Shown one piece after another: positions 13,449 through 20,767 of a stretch of 42,882 nucleotides of DNA. A program made the translations under genes and the position numbers. The DNA comes from a virus, in the IMG/VR virus record IMGVR_UViG_3300043602_000084, positions 1 to 42,882 of that record. The stretch is one strand, 5' to 3'. How positions within the stretch are numbered: the first letter of the stretch is position 1; every line of letters begins with the position of its first letter. The notes under the pieces were generated by a model. The model saw nothing but the letters and a program-made list of their open reading frames with translations. It ran no database searches and was not told the origin of the DNA.

Positions 13449-13631
13449 CGCCAGCAGTTCGATAACGTCGATGCGGCGCTGACCGGCCTCGAACCGGGTG
13501 ACAAAGGTCTGTGTCTTGCCCGTCGATCGGGCGAGCTCAGCCTGTCTAATTCCGGCCTGCTTGCGGGCGGCGACAAGGATTTCGACAAGCCGCTTATGGC
13601 GTTTGGTGACGATCGTATCCACTCCCGGCAT
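13347..13631 (-). CDS. XRE-family regulator, convergent with the previous one
   Basis: A 94-residue HTH protein: RHKRLVEILVAARKQAGIRQAELARSTGKTQTFVTRFEAGQRRI is a standard XRE domain, followed by DVIELLALCEIIGIDPLKLI and a basic tail. The start codon lies inside the first copy of a 10-bp direct repeat (13628-13654), which suggests autoregulation. It converges on the other XRE gene with a 102-base overlap. It could be the lysogeny repressor or an antagonist of it. Confidence 0.8.
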   Translation of the reverse strand: MPGVDTIVTKRHKRLVEILVAARKQAGIRQAELARSTGKTQTFVTRFEAGQRRIDVIELLALCEIIGIDPLKLIRDLLKLEGELWRPRRNRSRR

Positions 13632-13654
13632 TTATGCGGAAGTTGCATTTATGC
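13628..13654. promoter_or_regulatory. direct repeats GCATTTATGC, likely operator of the 13347-13631 regulator
   Basis: GCATTTATGC occurs at 13628-13637 and 13645-13654, 17 bases apart. Each is near-palindromic (GCAT..ATGC). The first overlaps the start codon of the leftward XRE gene, and the pair sits between it and the rightward operon starting at 13728, the expected place for a switch operator. Confidence 0.5.
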
Positions 13655-13727
13655 CAATTTCGGTAAACTATACACTAGGTTGAGCGAGGAAGAAAATGAT
13701 CGTATGCGCTCGCCGTGAGGTGCGGCC

Positions 13728-13979
13728 ATGAACGACCTGCTGGACAATGATCGCGTGGAATTTCTGGCCAAGCGGTTCATGGGCATCGTGCGCTCGCACT
13801 ATCTGGAAGGGCCGACCGGCCGCGACCGCGTGCTGGAGGTGCTCAATGCCCTCGCCGTCACCGTCGCCTTCGTCCTGGCCGGCGCTGGCGGCGATGACTC
13901 CGCCCAAGAATTTTTCAACGAGGCGCTTGAAAACCAGATCGAGGAAATCCTCGCGCGCAAGGAGCAGTCCGCCGAATGA
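13728..13979 (+). CDS. hypothetical protein, 83 aa
   Basis: No named family. Helical, acidic protein (RFMGIVRSHYLEGPTGRDR, then LNALAVTVAFVLAGAGG, ending NQIEEILARKEQ). The middle stretch is hydrophobic but too short and Gly-rich for a firm membrane call. GAGG precedes the ATG by about 8 bases, and the stop overlaps the next start as ATGA. First gene of a five-gene rightward operon. Confidence 0.65.
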   Translation: MNDLLDNDRVEFLAKRFMGIVRSHYLEGPTGRDRVLEVLNALAVTVAFVLAGAGGDDSAQEFFNEALENQIEEILARKEQSAE

Positions 13980-14314
13980 CGCAGTTCGCACCGCGGCATT
14001 ACATTCTCGACGCTGACAACCACGCGATCGAGGTCGATTGGCTGACTTGGGCGATGTGGTTCGATGGCGGCGGCAATCGCACGGTCGGCTATACGCAAAT
14101 TAATAGCGAGATCCTCGTCAGCACAGTCTTTATCGGCTTAGACCATCGCTTTGCCGGCAGCGGCCCGCCCATCCTATTCGAAACCATGGTCTTCGGCGGC
14201 CCGCTCGACGGCGAGGGCGGGCGCTACACGTCCTATGACGACGCGGAGACCGGGCATCGCATGATGGTCGCCAAGGCGCGCGCCGCCATTGGCCAGCGCG
14301 TGGAACAGCTATGA
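13976..14314 (+). CDS. conserved phage protein, 112 aa
   Basis: No assigned function. The central segment VSTVFIGLDHRFAGSGPPILFETMVFGG is a pattern seen repeatedly in small phage proteins of alphaproteobacteria and other hosts. Soluble, no signal peptide. Coupled to both neighbours by ATGA overlaps. Likely an accessory protein of the early or lysogeny-associated operon. Confidence 0.72.
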   Translation: MTQFAPRHYILDADNHAIEVDWLTWAMWFDGGGNRTVGYTQINSEILVSTVFIGLDHRFAGSGPPILFETMVFGGPLDGEGGRYTSYDDAETGHRMMVAKARAAIGQRVEQL

Positions 14315-14889
14315 CCGCCAACGTCACCCTCCAATTTACCAACGCCGGGCCGCGCCGTTGCGGCGACTGCCAGCTCTGCTGCAAGTTGCTGCCGATGCCG
14401 GAACTGCATAAGCCCGCCGGCGAGCGCTGTCAGCATCAGAAGCACGGCGTCGGCTGCGCCATCTATGCGCGGCGGCCGATGTCGTGCGCGACCTGGACCT
14501 GCCGCTGGCTGGTCAACGACGACACCGCGGACCTGCGCCGGCCGGATCGCTCGCGCTATGTGATCGACGTCATGCCCGACTTCGTGACGCTCAGACCCGA
14601 CGACGGCAGCGACCCCTACAACGTGCCGGTGGTTCAAATCTGGTGCGATCCGCACGCGCCCGAGGCGTGGCGCGATCCCGCGCTGCTGCGCTATCTCGAC
14701 CGCCGAGGCCAGGACGGCACCGCCGCGCTGATCCGTTTCGACAACAAGCGCGGCATCACGGTTTTCCCGCCCTCGATGACCGGTGACACATGGCGCGAAT
14801 ACGCCAACGGCACCTTGCGGGCAGAGCACACGCTGGCGGAAAAGGTCGCCGCGATCTCGACCGCGCCGAAGATCGTTCCCCATGCGTGA
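14311..14889 (+). CDS. YkgJ-like CxxCxxCC metal-binding protein
   Basis: A 192-residue protein with the YkgJ-type N-terminal cluster CGDCQLCC (residues 17-24), then CQHQKHGVGCAIYARRPMSCATWTCRW, matching the family layout C..C..CC...C....GC.iY..RP..C. The family binds zinc or an iron-sulphur centre, and the function is mostly unknown. The rest is a mixed alpha/beta domain (VIDVMPDFVTLRPDDG, IRFDNKRGITVFPP). It occurs in many phages among small accessory genes. The start overlaps the previous stop by 4 bases. Confidence 0.75.
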   Translation: MTANVTLQFTNAGPRRCGDCQLCCKLLPMPELHKPAGERCQHQKHGVGCAIYARRPMSCATWTCRWLVNDDTADLRRPDRSRYVIDVMPDFVTLRPDDGSDPYNVPVVQIWCDPHAPEAWRDPALLRYLDRRGQDGTAALIRFDNKRGITVFPPSMTGDTWREYANGTLRAEHTLAEKVAAISTAPKIVPHA

Positions 14890-15259
14890 CCTCCGCGCAC
14901 TCGATGATCACCGCCTGGACACCACCAAGAGCCATGGCTGGAACGGCGATGGCACTTGCGGCGGCTTCAGTTTTCCATCTCCGATCGATGGGCAACCGCT
15001 CAACGTGATCGCGTCGAGCGGCGATGGCTGGGACCATGTTTCGGTATCACGCCGATCGCGCTGCCCGAACTGGCCCGAGATGGAGTTCATCAAGCGTAAG
15101 TTCTTCCGCGATGATGAAGCGGCAATGCAACTGCACGTGCCGGAAAGCGAGCATATCAACGCGCATCCATACACGCTGCATATATGGCGGCCACAACAGG
15201 GCGAGATCCCACGCCCGCCCGGTTGGATGGTGGGACCAATAAAAAAGGCCGCCCGTTAA
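14882..15259 (+). CDS. conserved phage protein, 125 aa (DUF7694-like)
   Basis: Recognisable conserved blocks: GDGWDHVSVSRRSRCPNWPEM, IKRKFFRDDEAAMQLHVPE, HPYTLHIWRPQQGEIPRPP and WMVGP. This order is common in small phage proteins of unknown function; the family name given is from memory. ATG 14882 overlaps the end of the YkgJ-like gene by 8 bases. The C-terminus has no special features. Confidence 0.72.
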   Translation: MRDLRALDDHRLDTTKSHGWNGDGTCGGFSFPSPIDGQPLNVIASSGDGWDHVSVSRRSRCPNWPEMEFIKRKFFRDDEAAMQLHVPESEHINAHPYTLHIWRPQQGEIPRPPGWMVGPIKKAAR

Positions 15260-15271
15260 GGGAAGTCATGC

Positions 15272-15613
15272 ATGAAAGGGACGTTGCTCATATTCAAACC
15301 CGAGCAGGCGAAACCGGCGGCAATGCCGATCGACGGTCCGCCGACGCTTGAACTGCTCAAGGACGCGATCGGCGGCGGCTATCTCGAAGTGGTCCCGCGC
15401 TGGGGCAGGATCGCGCATGCCGGCGACCGCCACCGATGCGTCGCGTTTTGCGACGAGGACGGCAAGCGCAAGCAATTGCCGATGAACATGATGGCGACGA
15501 TGCTGTGGGACAAATGCATGCGGCAGGCATGCGGCATCGGCTGCGCCCCGGATTATCTGGTCGGCCAGATCGCCGTCGTGTACGGCGACGAGGAGTTCAT
15601 GGAGGCGCTCTGA
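15272..15613 (+). CDS. DUF3846-like phage protein, 113 aa
   Basis: The protein starts LLIFKPEQAKPAAMPIDGPPTLELLKDAIGGGYLEVVPRW and continues with CVAFCDEDGKRKQLPMNMMATMLWD and DYLVGQIAVVYGDEE, the layout of DUF3846 proteins (short beta segments around a conserved PxN.xAT..W). Function unknown. It is the last gene of the rightward operon and is followed by the hairpin at 15628-15651. Confidence 0.75.
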   Translation: MKGTLLIFKPEQAKPAAMPIDGPPTLELLKDAIGGGYLEVVPRWGRIAHAGDRHRCVAFCDEDGKRKQLPMNMMATMLWDKCMRQACGIGCAPDYLVGQIAVVYGDEEFMEAL

Positions 15614-15621
15614 GAATTAAT

Positions 15622-15651
15622 AAAAAAGGCCGCCGCCCGTGGGCGACGGCC
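15622..15651 (-). terminator. rho-independent terminator of the leftward late operon
   Basis: Arms 15628-15638 and 15641-15651 form an 11-bp GC-rich stem. On the minus-strand RNA the one imperfect pair is G-U and the stem is followed by six U (15627-15622). The plus-strand RNA would carry an A-C mismatch and no U-run. It lies 43 bases beyond the last leftward gene, so it closes the roughly 27-kb late operon. Confidence 0.85.
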
Positions 15652-15693
15652 CTGATTGTGGTCCTGGAAAGCGCCTTACGAGCAGCAGCAAAC

Positions 15694-16107
15694 CTAGCCC
15701 GCTTTGTCGAGCTCCGCCAGGATCGCGGCGCTGGTGCCGGCGCCCGCCCAGCCGTCGGCTTCGAGGCTGTGCCTTTGCTGGAACGCGACAACCGCCGCCC
15801 TGGTCGCCTCGCCATAGTCGCCGTCGACCTCGAGGCCGGCGTCATCGATGGTGTTGAGCGCCTGCTGCAACCACGCAATCGAGAAATTCTGCGGATCACC
15901 GGGAGCGGCCGCACCGCGCGCCAGCGGCGACGCCGTCCGCTCGTTGAGCACGTCGGGCGCAACCTTTTCGATCAGCGCCTTGATCTCCGGGGCAATGTTG
16001 CTGGCGCCGCGGATCATGGGCGCGACCTTGTCCCATACCTGCATGATCTCGTCGCGGTGCGAGATCACGCGAAAGCCGATACCGATGATGTCGCCGATGC
16101 CGGGCAT
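15694..16107 (-). CDS. protein with peptidoglycan-binding domain, 137 aa
   Basis: The C-terminal 65 residues form a PG_binding_1 repeat: WLQQALNTIDDAGLEVDGDYGEATRAAVVAFQQRHSLEADGWAG. The first half is helical (MPGIGDIIGIGFRVISHRDEIMQ) and lacks a clear signal peptide. It is the last gene of the late operon and may anchor a lysis or envelope factor to the cell wall. A related domain is present in the endolysin encoded at 16946-18544. Confidence 0.78.
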   Translation of the reverse strand: MPGIGDIIGIGFRVISHRDEIMQVWDKVAPMIRGASNIAPEIKALIEKVAPDVLNERTASPLARGAAAPGDPQNFSIAWLQQALNTIDDAGLEVDGDYGEATRAAVVAFQQRHSLEADGWAGAGTSAAILAELDKAG

Positions 16108-16108
16108 G

Positions 16109-16390
16109 TCAGTTCTCCCTCATGATGTTGGGCGCCGGCGGCAAGGCCGCGCCGACCGCCGGGCTCGCGCCGTGGCCGATGATGCGCACCGCCGGCAGGC
16201 CAAACAACAAGGCGACGATCAGGTAGAGCACGATCAGCAACACCACCAGCAAGTACAGCCGCTGCACGTTCCAGTCGATGTCGAATTTCATCCACTTCGC
16301 GAACATGACGATGACGGCACCAACCAACACCAGGACCGCAGCGACGATGGCGACGTTGATGATTCCGAGCACGAGGCCGCTGAGACTCAT
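16109..16390 (-). CDS. small membrane protein with two transmembrane helices, holin candidate
   Basis: The 93-residue product starts MSLSGLVLGIINVAIVAAVLVLVGAV, then a short polar loop (KWMKFDIDWNVQR) and a second helix LYLLVVLLIVLYLIVALLFG, ending in a Pro-rich tail. Size and topology fit a class II holin-like protein. I choose ATG 16390 with GGAGGAAAC ahead; the open frame reaches 16456 but the upstream part overlaps the 30-aa gene. Confidence 0.68.
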   Translation of the reverse strand: MSLSGLVLGIINVAIVAAVLVLVGAVIVMFAKWMKFDIDWNVQRLYLLVVLLIVLYLIVALLFGLPAVRIIGHGASPAVGAALPPAPNIMREN

Positions 16391-16401
16391 GGGGTTTCCT
16401 C

Positions 16402-16494
16402 CTATCGCAACAGCACCATCACGATCACCACGATGGCGATGATCAGCGCCAACCACGCGACGTTGTGCGCAAAGCGCCGCCAGGCTTGCCGCAT
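16402..16494 (-). CDS. 30-aa single-helix membrane peptide
   Basis: A tiny gene whose ATG overlaps the stop of the Ig-like gene (TGATG). The product begins MRQAWRRFAHNVAWL and continues with one hydrophobic helix of about 16 residues ending VMVLLR: basic inside, hydrophobic across the membrane. The stop is followed directly by the ribosome site of the next membrane gene. Length and coupling suggest a real lysis-cassette peptide, but its function is unknown. Confidence 0.5.
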   Translation of the reverse strand: MRQAWRRFAHNVAWLALIIAIVVIVMVLLR

Positions 16495-16949
16495 CAAGCT
16501 ATCGGCTGCGGCTCACCGACCGGCGTGATGGTGCCGGCGACCGCTTCGCCCGCGACGATGTCGACGTCCATGGTGGTGATGATCTCGCGCACGCCACTGC
16601 CGAGATCGGCGTCGGCCGTGCAAGTGACCTGCACCTGCCCGACTGTTCCGCCCGGCGTCACCGTGGCCTGCGTGGAATCGCCGGCATTGGTTTCCACGGT
16701 TGCCAGGTTGGGGTCGGACGTGTCCCAGGAAACGTCGCCGTCCACCTGCGCGGGATTGCCCTTGCTGTCGACATACGCGACCTGCACTGCGATCATTTTG
16801 TCGTTCGGAAGTTTGTAAGCCATGCCATCTCCGCAAGCGGTGAGAGTGAGCCCGTCATAGCGGATGGTGATCCTTGCGCCGGGACGGGATGCCGGCTCAT
16901 CGATCAGAAATTTGAGCGTGCCGCCAAGCTGAAATTGCAGCGTGTTCAT
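16494..16949 (-). CDS. Ig-like (BIG2-type) domain protein, 151 aa
   Basis: Residues 45-145 read as a bacterial Ig-like domain: MIAVQVAYVDSKGNPAQVDGD, VSWDTSDPNLATVETN, QATVTPGGTVGQVQVTCTAD. The N-terminal 45 residues form another small beta domain. Phages often display such domains on virions to stick to carbohydrates or cell surfaces. Here it follows the endolysin with a 4-base overlap, which is an unusual location; it may be a virion decoration or envelope-binding factor. Confidence 0.7.
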   Translation of the reverse strand: MNTLQFQLGGTLKFLIDEPASRPGARITIRYDGLTLTACGDGMAYKLPNDKMIAVQVAYVDSKGNPAQVDGDVSWDTSDPNLATVETNAGDSTQATVTPGGTVGQVQVTCTADADLGSGVREIITTMDVDIVAGEAVAGTITPVGEPQPIA

Positions 16950-18544
16950 GCCGGCGCGTTGCCCGTGATGACCACCCGCGCGCTGCCGGGCGGATCGATG
17001 GTGATGGTGATGGTCGCGATCACCGGCTCAGGCTCGGGCGGTTCCGGCGGCGTCGGCTCGGCTTCCAGCACCAGCTCTTGCACCTTGAGCAGCAGGTCGT
17101 CGGCGTCCTTGTTGATCTCGACTTCCTTGCGGTTGATCGGTCCCCAATGCTTGCGCAGTTTGCGCATACCGATGCCAGTGACGAAGGCGGCGAACGACGG
17201 CGAGAACTTGGCCAGGAACTGGTAGCGAGCACCGTCGCCGCTGCCAAAGCTGCCGAGCCCCGCCGCTGTCGGGCTCAAGCCTTGCTGGAATGACGGGAGG
17301 AAACCATTCGGGTCTTCCCAATACTCTGTCAGCAGCGGCGCAATGTTCGAACTGCACGAGCGGATGTTATACGATGTCTGGAACAGGCCGGCCTCGCACG
17401 TTTCAGACGATGTGTTCGACGCAGTGGTGTCGCGCCCTTCATAGTATTTGCCGGACGACTCGCGCATCCCGAGCCCGATCATCATCACGAACAGGTGCCG
17501 CAGGGTGTCATAGCCCGCAGTCGAATTGTTCATGCCCTTGGCGGCAAACTCGCTGCGATACCACGTCAGCGCATCGGTTTGATCGTCGGAACGCTGCGCC
17601 TGCGCCATCTCGACAGCACGCGGCAACCCTTCATCCAGTTCCAGCACCGCCACACCGAACGCATTGGCCATGCCGTTGAGATAGGCGCGCGGCGCCTTGC
17701 CGCGATCCTTCCACGAGTAATTCACCAGCGGAGACTTGCCGACCAGATCGACGATGGCCGAGCTCAACTCTGGCGGCATTAGACCGTCGTCGCCTTCGTC
17801 CATGCGCGCATTCAGATCGTCGACCGCCGCCCATGTGTCGTTGCCGACCACGCCGTCCGCAGACAACTTCGCCGCCGCCTGGAAGCTCTTGACCTGTGCA
17901 TCAGTGATCGCGCCGAAGTCGCCATCGGCTGGGACGAGGCCGAGCGTGATCTGCAGCGCCGCGACATCCGGCCCCTTGTCGCCTTTCTGGAGCTCGCGCC
18001 GCTCGGCTGGCGGCACCGGCGGCAACGGACCAGCCGCGCTCGGCCAGACCAGCGCGATCACGCTGCTGATCGGGAAGCTCTGCGTGTTGATGGCGTCGGA
18101 CTGGTTGCCGCCGCGGCAGACGTAATTGCTGCCCGACGTGCTCTCATACAGCGTGACATGGCCGCCGCCGGATCGCGTCATCACCACGATGCAGCCGGGC
18201 CGCGGCGAGACCAGCCGCGCATAGCCGGGATCGCTCGCCCATGCTTGCGCCCACAGAAACTTGTCGGTGTCGGTCGGGCCGAACACCGGCCGGATGCCGG
18301 CCATGGTCATGCAATAGGCCACAGTGAGCCCGCACCACGGCACCGAGTCGTGATTGTACTGCGCGCAATAGTCCGCCATGTCCGGATAGGTGCGCGCGAT
18401 CTCCGCCGCCATCGCCATGATCTTCGGATTGTCGGCGGCGCCTGGCGTCTCGGTCATGCCCGTGATCGTGCGCATCACCAGCAGCCATTCCGGTGTTTCG
18501 TCCGCGCGCGTACTACGCGCAACTTGCGGTGCCGCCATCATCAT
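16946..18544 (-). CDS. three-domain endolysin (NlpC/CHAP-like, PG-binding, lysozyme-like)
   Basis: A 532-residue cell-wall hydrolase. Residues 15-168 resemble the TIGR02594/CHAP-like peptidase family, with Cys71 in SVPWCGLTVAYCM and His129 in GGGHVTLYE. Residues 183-242 are a PG_binding_1 repeat (LQKGDKGPDVAALQITLGLVPADGDFG). Residues 265-475 look like a lysozyme/transglycosylase domain with a candidate catalytic Glu362 in GMRESSGKYYEG and EAGLFQTSYNI around 384-394. A Pro/Glu hinge and a short beta strand close the protein. Two cutting domains in one protein are unusual for Gram-negative phage endolysins. No signal peptide, so holins are expected to release it. Confidence 0.8.
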   Translation of the reverse strand: MMMAAPQVARSTRADETPEWLLVMRTITGMTETPGAADNPKIMAMAAEIARTYPDMADYCAQYNHDSVPWCGLTVAYCMTMAGIRPVFGPTDTDKFLWAQAWASDPGYARLVSPRPGCIVVMTRSGGGHVTLYESTSGSNYVCRGGNQSDAINTQSFPISSVIALVWPSAAGPLPPVPPAERRELQKGDKGPDVAALQITLGLVPADGDFGAITDAQVKSFQAAAKLSADGVVGNDTWAAVDDLNARMDEGDDGLMPPELSSAIVDLVGKSPLVNYSWKDRGKAPRAYLNGMANAFGVAVLELDEGLPRAVEMAQAQRSDDQTDALTWYRSEFAAKGMNNSTAGYDTLRHLFVMMIGLGMRESSGKYYEGRDTTASNTSSETCEAGLFQTSYNIRSCSSNIAPLLTEYWEDPNGFLPSFQQGLSPTAAGLGSFGSGDGARYQFLAKFSPSFAAFVTGIGMRKLRKHWGPINRKEVEINKDADDLLLKVQELVLEAEPTPPEPPEPEPVIATITITIDPPGSARVVITGNAPA

Positions 18545-18889
18545 TCACCCCGGACAATCCGGCGGGCTCCACGCCGAGACCGACTTGCTTGCTCTGAGAT
18601 ACGCCGCAACACCATTGGTCACTCCGGTGCGCGCCCGCTCGGGCTGGCCGCGATCGTCCTTCATCCAGACCTCGAACATATGCACGATGTGAGTCTTGAG
18701 CGCCGTGTCCAACGCCTCGGACATGATCGTGCGAACCGTCTCTCGTGTTGTCGGATCAGCACAAATCACCGGCGTCGCTTGGGCGCTGGCCATTTCGAAT
18801 CCGATGTTGGGTATCTGCTGCGCCGGGCAGCACGTCCCCAGCAACAGCGCGAGCGCGAGTGCTACGACCGCCTGCGGTGCCGCCATCAT
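18545..18889 (-). CDS. secreted or membrane-anchored small protein, 114 aa
   Basis: The N-terminus MMAAPQAVVALALALLLGTCCPAQ is a signal peptide; the Cys pair makes lipidation conceivable although the lipobox is not canonical. The mature part is helical (TRETVRTIMSEALDTALKTHIVHMFEVWMKDD) and ends in SPPDCPG. Its place just before the endolysin and after coiled-coil membrane proteins suits a spanin-like outer-membrane subunit, but sequence alone does not prove it. Confidence 0.65.
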   Translation of the reverse strand: MMAAPQAVVALALALLLGTCCPAQQIPNIGFEMASAQATPVICADPTTRETVRTIMSEALDTALKTHIVHMFEVWMKDDRGQPERARTGVTNGVAAYLRASKSVSAWSPPDCPG

Positions 18890-19128
18890 CGGTCACCCTT
18901 CGGCGGCACGATGCACTTGCTGAGAATGTCGGTCACATGCCTCTGGTAGTCATTCTGCTGCGTTATCATCGAAGTGCGAAACTCGGCGGCCGCGTGCAAG
19001 GCATAGAACATCCACGCCAATAGCCCGAGCAGGACAACCGTCAATGACAGTGTCGCCGGGCTCTGCTTTAGCCCGTCAATGAGACTGTTCGCGGCCTTGC
19101 CAGCTTCTTCGCTTATGCCAGGATTCAT
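18886..19128 (-). CDS. small one-helix membrane protein, 80 aa
   Basis: A transmembrane helix lies at TLSLTVVLLGLLAWMFYALHA (about residues 26-46) after a short amphipathic start. The C-terminal soluble helix ends LSKCIVPPKGDR. The next gene downstream in the window (19134-19340) codes for a similar design ending LLDKCIDKGK, so the two are probably duplicates. Function unknown; part of the lysis cassette. Confidence 0.68.
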   Translation of the reverse strand: MNPGISEEAGKAANSLIDGLKQSPATLSLTVVLLGLLAWMFYALHAAAEFRTSMITQQNDYQRHVTDILSKCIVPPKGDR

Positions 19129-19133
19129 GCGTT

Positions 19134-19340
19134 TTACTTTCCTTTATCGATGCACTTGTCCAGCAACGTCTGCGTAGCGTTCTGCGACTTGTAGGCCATC
19201 GACAGCGTTTCCTTGCCCGACCAGAACAGATAGCCGAGCAGGGCGAAGTTCATCACCACCAGCGCGAGCGCCAGCGGACTGCCGCGCATGATGTCGAAGA
19301 AGCCGCCCACGGCTTTGCTGGCTTCGCCGATGGCACTCAT
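19134..19340 (-). CDS. small one-helix membrane protein, 68 aa
   Basis: The helix ALALVVMNFALLGYLFW (about residues 24-40) is preceded by an amphipathic start (SAIGEASKAVGGFFDIM) and followed by a short helix ending LLDKCIDKGK. The shared Lys-Cys-Ile ending with the 80-aa neighbour suggests a duplicated membrane protein pair, perhaps holin/antiholin-like. The start overlaps the stop of the 37-aa gene as ATGA. Confidence 0.66.
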   Translation of the reverse strand: MSAIGEASKAVGGFFDIMRGSPLALALVVMNFALLGYLFWSGKETLSMAYKSQNATQTLLDKCIDKGK

Positions 19341-19450
19341 GGCAGTTCCGACCAGTGCTCGAACCCGAGCCAGCCCAGAAATGCCAGCGCCAGCAGGATC
19401 ACGACAACGACCGCGATCCAGGGTAATGCCGCTTTGGTCCGGGGATGCAT
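19337..19450 (-). CDS. 37-aa membrane peptide
   Basis: The product begins MHPRTKAALPWIAVVVVILL, a basic start and a single helix, and ends GFEHWSELP. The ATG lies one base after the stop of the 138-aa gene and its stop overlaps the next start as ATGA, so translational coupling is complete. Probably a genuine small lysis-region membrane protein. Confidence 0.6.
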   Translation of the reverse strand: MHPRTKAALPWIAVVVVILLALAFLGWLGFEHWSELP

Positions 19451-19451
19451 G

Positions 19452-19868
19452 CTATTTCGAATCCTCGTCCACTTCTTTTTGCAGTTTTTGCAATGGCGCC
19501 TTCAACTTTTCCGGCAGATTGTCGATATCGACCGGTGTGCTGTTTTCGGACTGCAGTTTGTAGACTGCCTTGGTCTGCTGGTTCATCTCCAGCACCTGCT
19601 CCCGCAGTACCGTGATCCGTTCATTGATCACCGGCATTTGCGTGAGCATTTCACCAACCCGCTCGAGGCTGCGCTCCAAGTTGGCGATGCGCGCCAGCGT
19701 CGAATGCACCTGCCGGCCACCAACGGAATCGAGGATTTCAACTTTCGCAACCAGCTCTGTCACTTTCTGGTCGATATGCGCCGCCCACATCAACGCGAGC
19801 ACGATTTGACCGAGTAGAAATAAAAGGAACGCCACGGCGTTTTTGTTGTTGTTGAGCATGTCCCACAT
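19452..19868 (-). CDS. membrane-anchored coiled-coil protein, 138 aa (spanin-like design)
   Basis: An N-terminal helix (AVAFLLFLLGQIVLALMWAA, about 11-30) anchors a long periplasmic-type coiled coil (DQKVTELVAKVEIL, IANLERSLERVGEM, INERITVLREQVLEMNQQ). The tail is charged. This type II membrane protein with coiled coil is the layout of inner-membrane spanins (Rz-like), which fuse inner and outer membranes at lysis; an outer partner might be the signal-peptide protein at 18545-18889. Confidence 0.68.
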   Translation of the reverse strand: MWDMLNNNKNAVAFLLFLLGQIVLALMWAAHIDQKVTELVAKVEILDSVGGRQVHSTLARIANLERSLERVGEMLTQMPVINERITVLREQVLEMNQQTKAVYKLQSENSTPVDIDNLPEKLKAPLQKLQKEVDEDSK

Positions 19869-19875
19869 CGGGGAA

Positions 19876-20169
19876 CTACCTTTCGACTACCTTCTCGTGA
19901 TCCTTGAGCGCCCCCTCTGCAATTTCCGCCGTTGCCACTATCTTTTTGACCTCGGGCATGTCCGCCACTTTGGCGATTTGTGCCGTCTTGCTGTTGGCCA
20001 CGAACGACCAGATCATCGCACCGAGCAGGATTATCCCCACCAGCGTGTTGATGACCATATCGGTCATCGGCCCGACCAGGTCAGCGGCCACCAGCCCCTT
20101 TGCGCTGAACCAGGCCACCACGCTTGGCACGAAGATCCGCAGCACCCCGGTGAGCTGTTCTTTGTCCAT
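19876..20169 (-). CDS. holin-like membrane protein, 97 aa
   Basis: The product starts MDKEQLTGVLRIFVPSVVAWFSAKG and has a strong helix TLVGIILLGAMIWSFVA (about residues 41-57), then a helical soluble tail with AQIAKVADMPEVKKIVA. Such proteins are frequent in Rhizobiales prophages beside endolysins and are usually regarded as holin-like. The start overlaps the upstream stop (TAATG). An exact inverted copy of 64 bases of this gene forms the left end of the window. Confidence 0.68.
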   Translation of the reverse strand: MDKEQLTGVLRIFVPSVVAWFSAKGLVAADLVGPMTDMVINTLVGIILLGAMIWSFVANSKTAQIAKVADMPEVKKIVATAEIAEGALKDHEKVVER

Positions 20170-20756
20170 TACAGGCTGGTCGAGTAATTGACGTTGAGCG
20201 TGTCGCCGTTCACCACTGCCTTGTCGCCGGTCGAGAATGTTCCGGCCGACCACAGCACGCCGGCGGTGTTGTCCTTCGTATTGAGCGCACCGCTGCCGAA
20301 ACAGACAAACGCGCCCTTGACCGTGCCGGTGCTGGTGATGGCAAACGACAGCGCCGCCGACAGCGCCTTCGATCCCGATGCCGCCGCCGACCAGGCCGCG
20401 GTCTTGCGGTTGCCGGAATAGGTCGGCGCATTGGTGCCGCCGGCCTCGAGCCAGCCGGCATGCGAGGCCATGGTGTCACCGGCAGAGACCGCCGAATAGG
20501 ATGTCGACGAGACCAGCCCCATGAACGGCCCGGTGACGGTGTAGGCCGCGCCTGCCAGGAAGGTATCCAGCGCCAGGTTTTTGCCGACGGTCGTCACCAC
20601 GTTCTCGATCACGTCGCGCCATTTCAGCTTGCCGTCAGCGTCGAAGCATTCGACCTCGTAGCGGCCGTGCGCGCCGGCGCCCTCGTCAAGGCCGCTGCCG
20701 CGGATCACGGATGCGTCGCTGCATTCGCGCGCGTCTGCTGCGCGTTCCTCGATCAT
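20169..20756 (-). CDS. phage tail or appendage protein, 195 aa
   Basis: Contains the block YEVECFDADGKLKWRDVIEN followed by VVTTVGKNLALDTFLAG, which recurs in tail-associated proteins of many siphoviruses. The remaining 120 residues are Ala/Gly/Ser/Thr-rich and beta-structured, as in trimeric fibre or tail-tip accessory proteins. No signal or membrane segments. It lies between the lectin-like protein and the lysis cassette. Confidence 0.7.
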   Translation of the reverse strand: MIEERAADARECSDASVIRGSGLDEGAGAHGRYEVECFDADGKLKWRDVIENVVTTVGKNLALDTFLAGAAYTVTGPFMGLVSSTSYSAVSAGDTMASHAGWLEAGGTNAPTYSGNRKTAAWSAAASGSKALSAALSFAITSTGTVKGAFVCFGSGALNTKDNTAGVLWSAGTFSTGDKAVVNGDTLNVNYSTSL

Positions 20757-20767
20757 GAATTCTCTCC

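Noticed and set aside
15240-15270. A-rich stretch with GGCCGCC after 15240 as a second terminator
   Set aside because: The short inverted match is incomplete there; the full hairpin with run of A is the one at 15622-15651.
18158-18949. 263-codon plus-strand frame
   Set aside because: Spans the end of the endolysin gene and the signal-peptide gene on the other strand; His/Arg-rich and without motifs.
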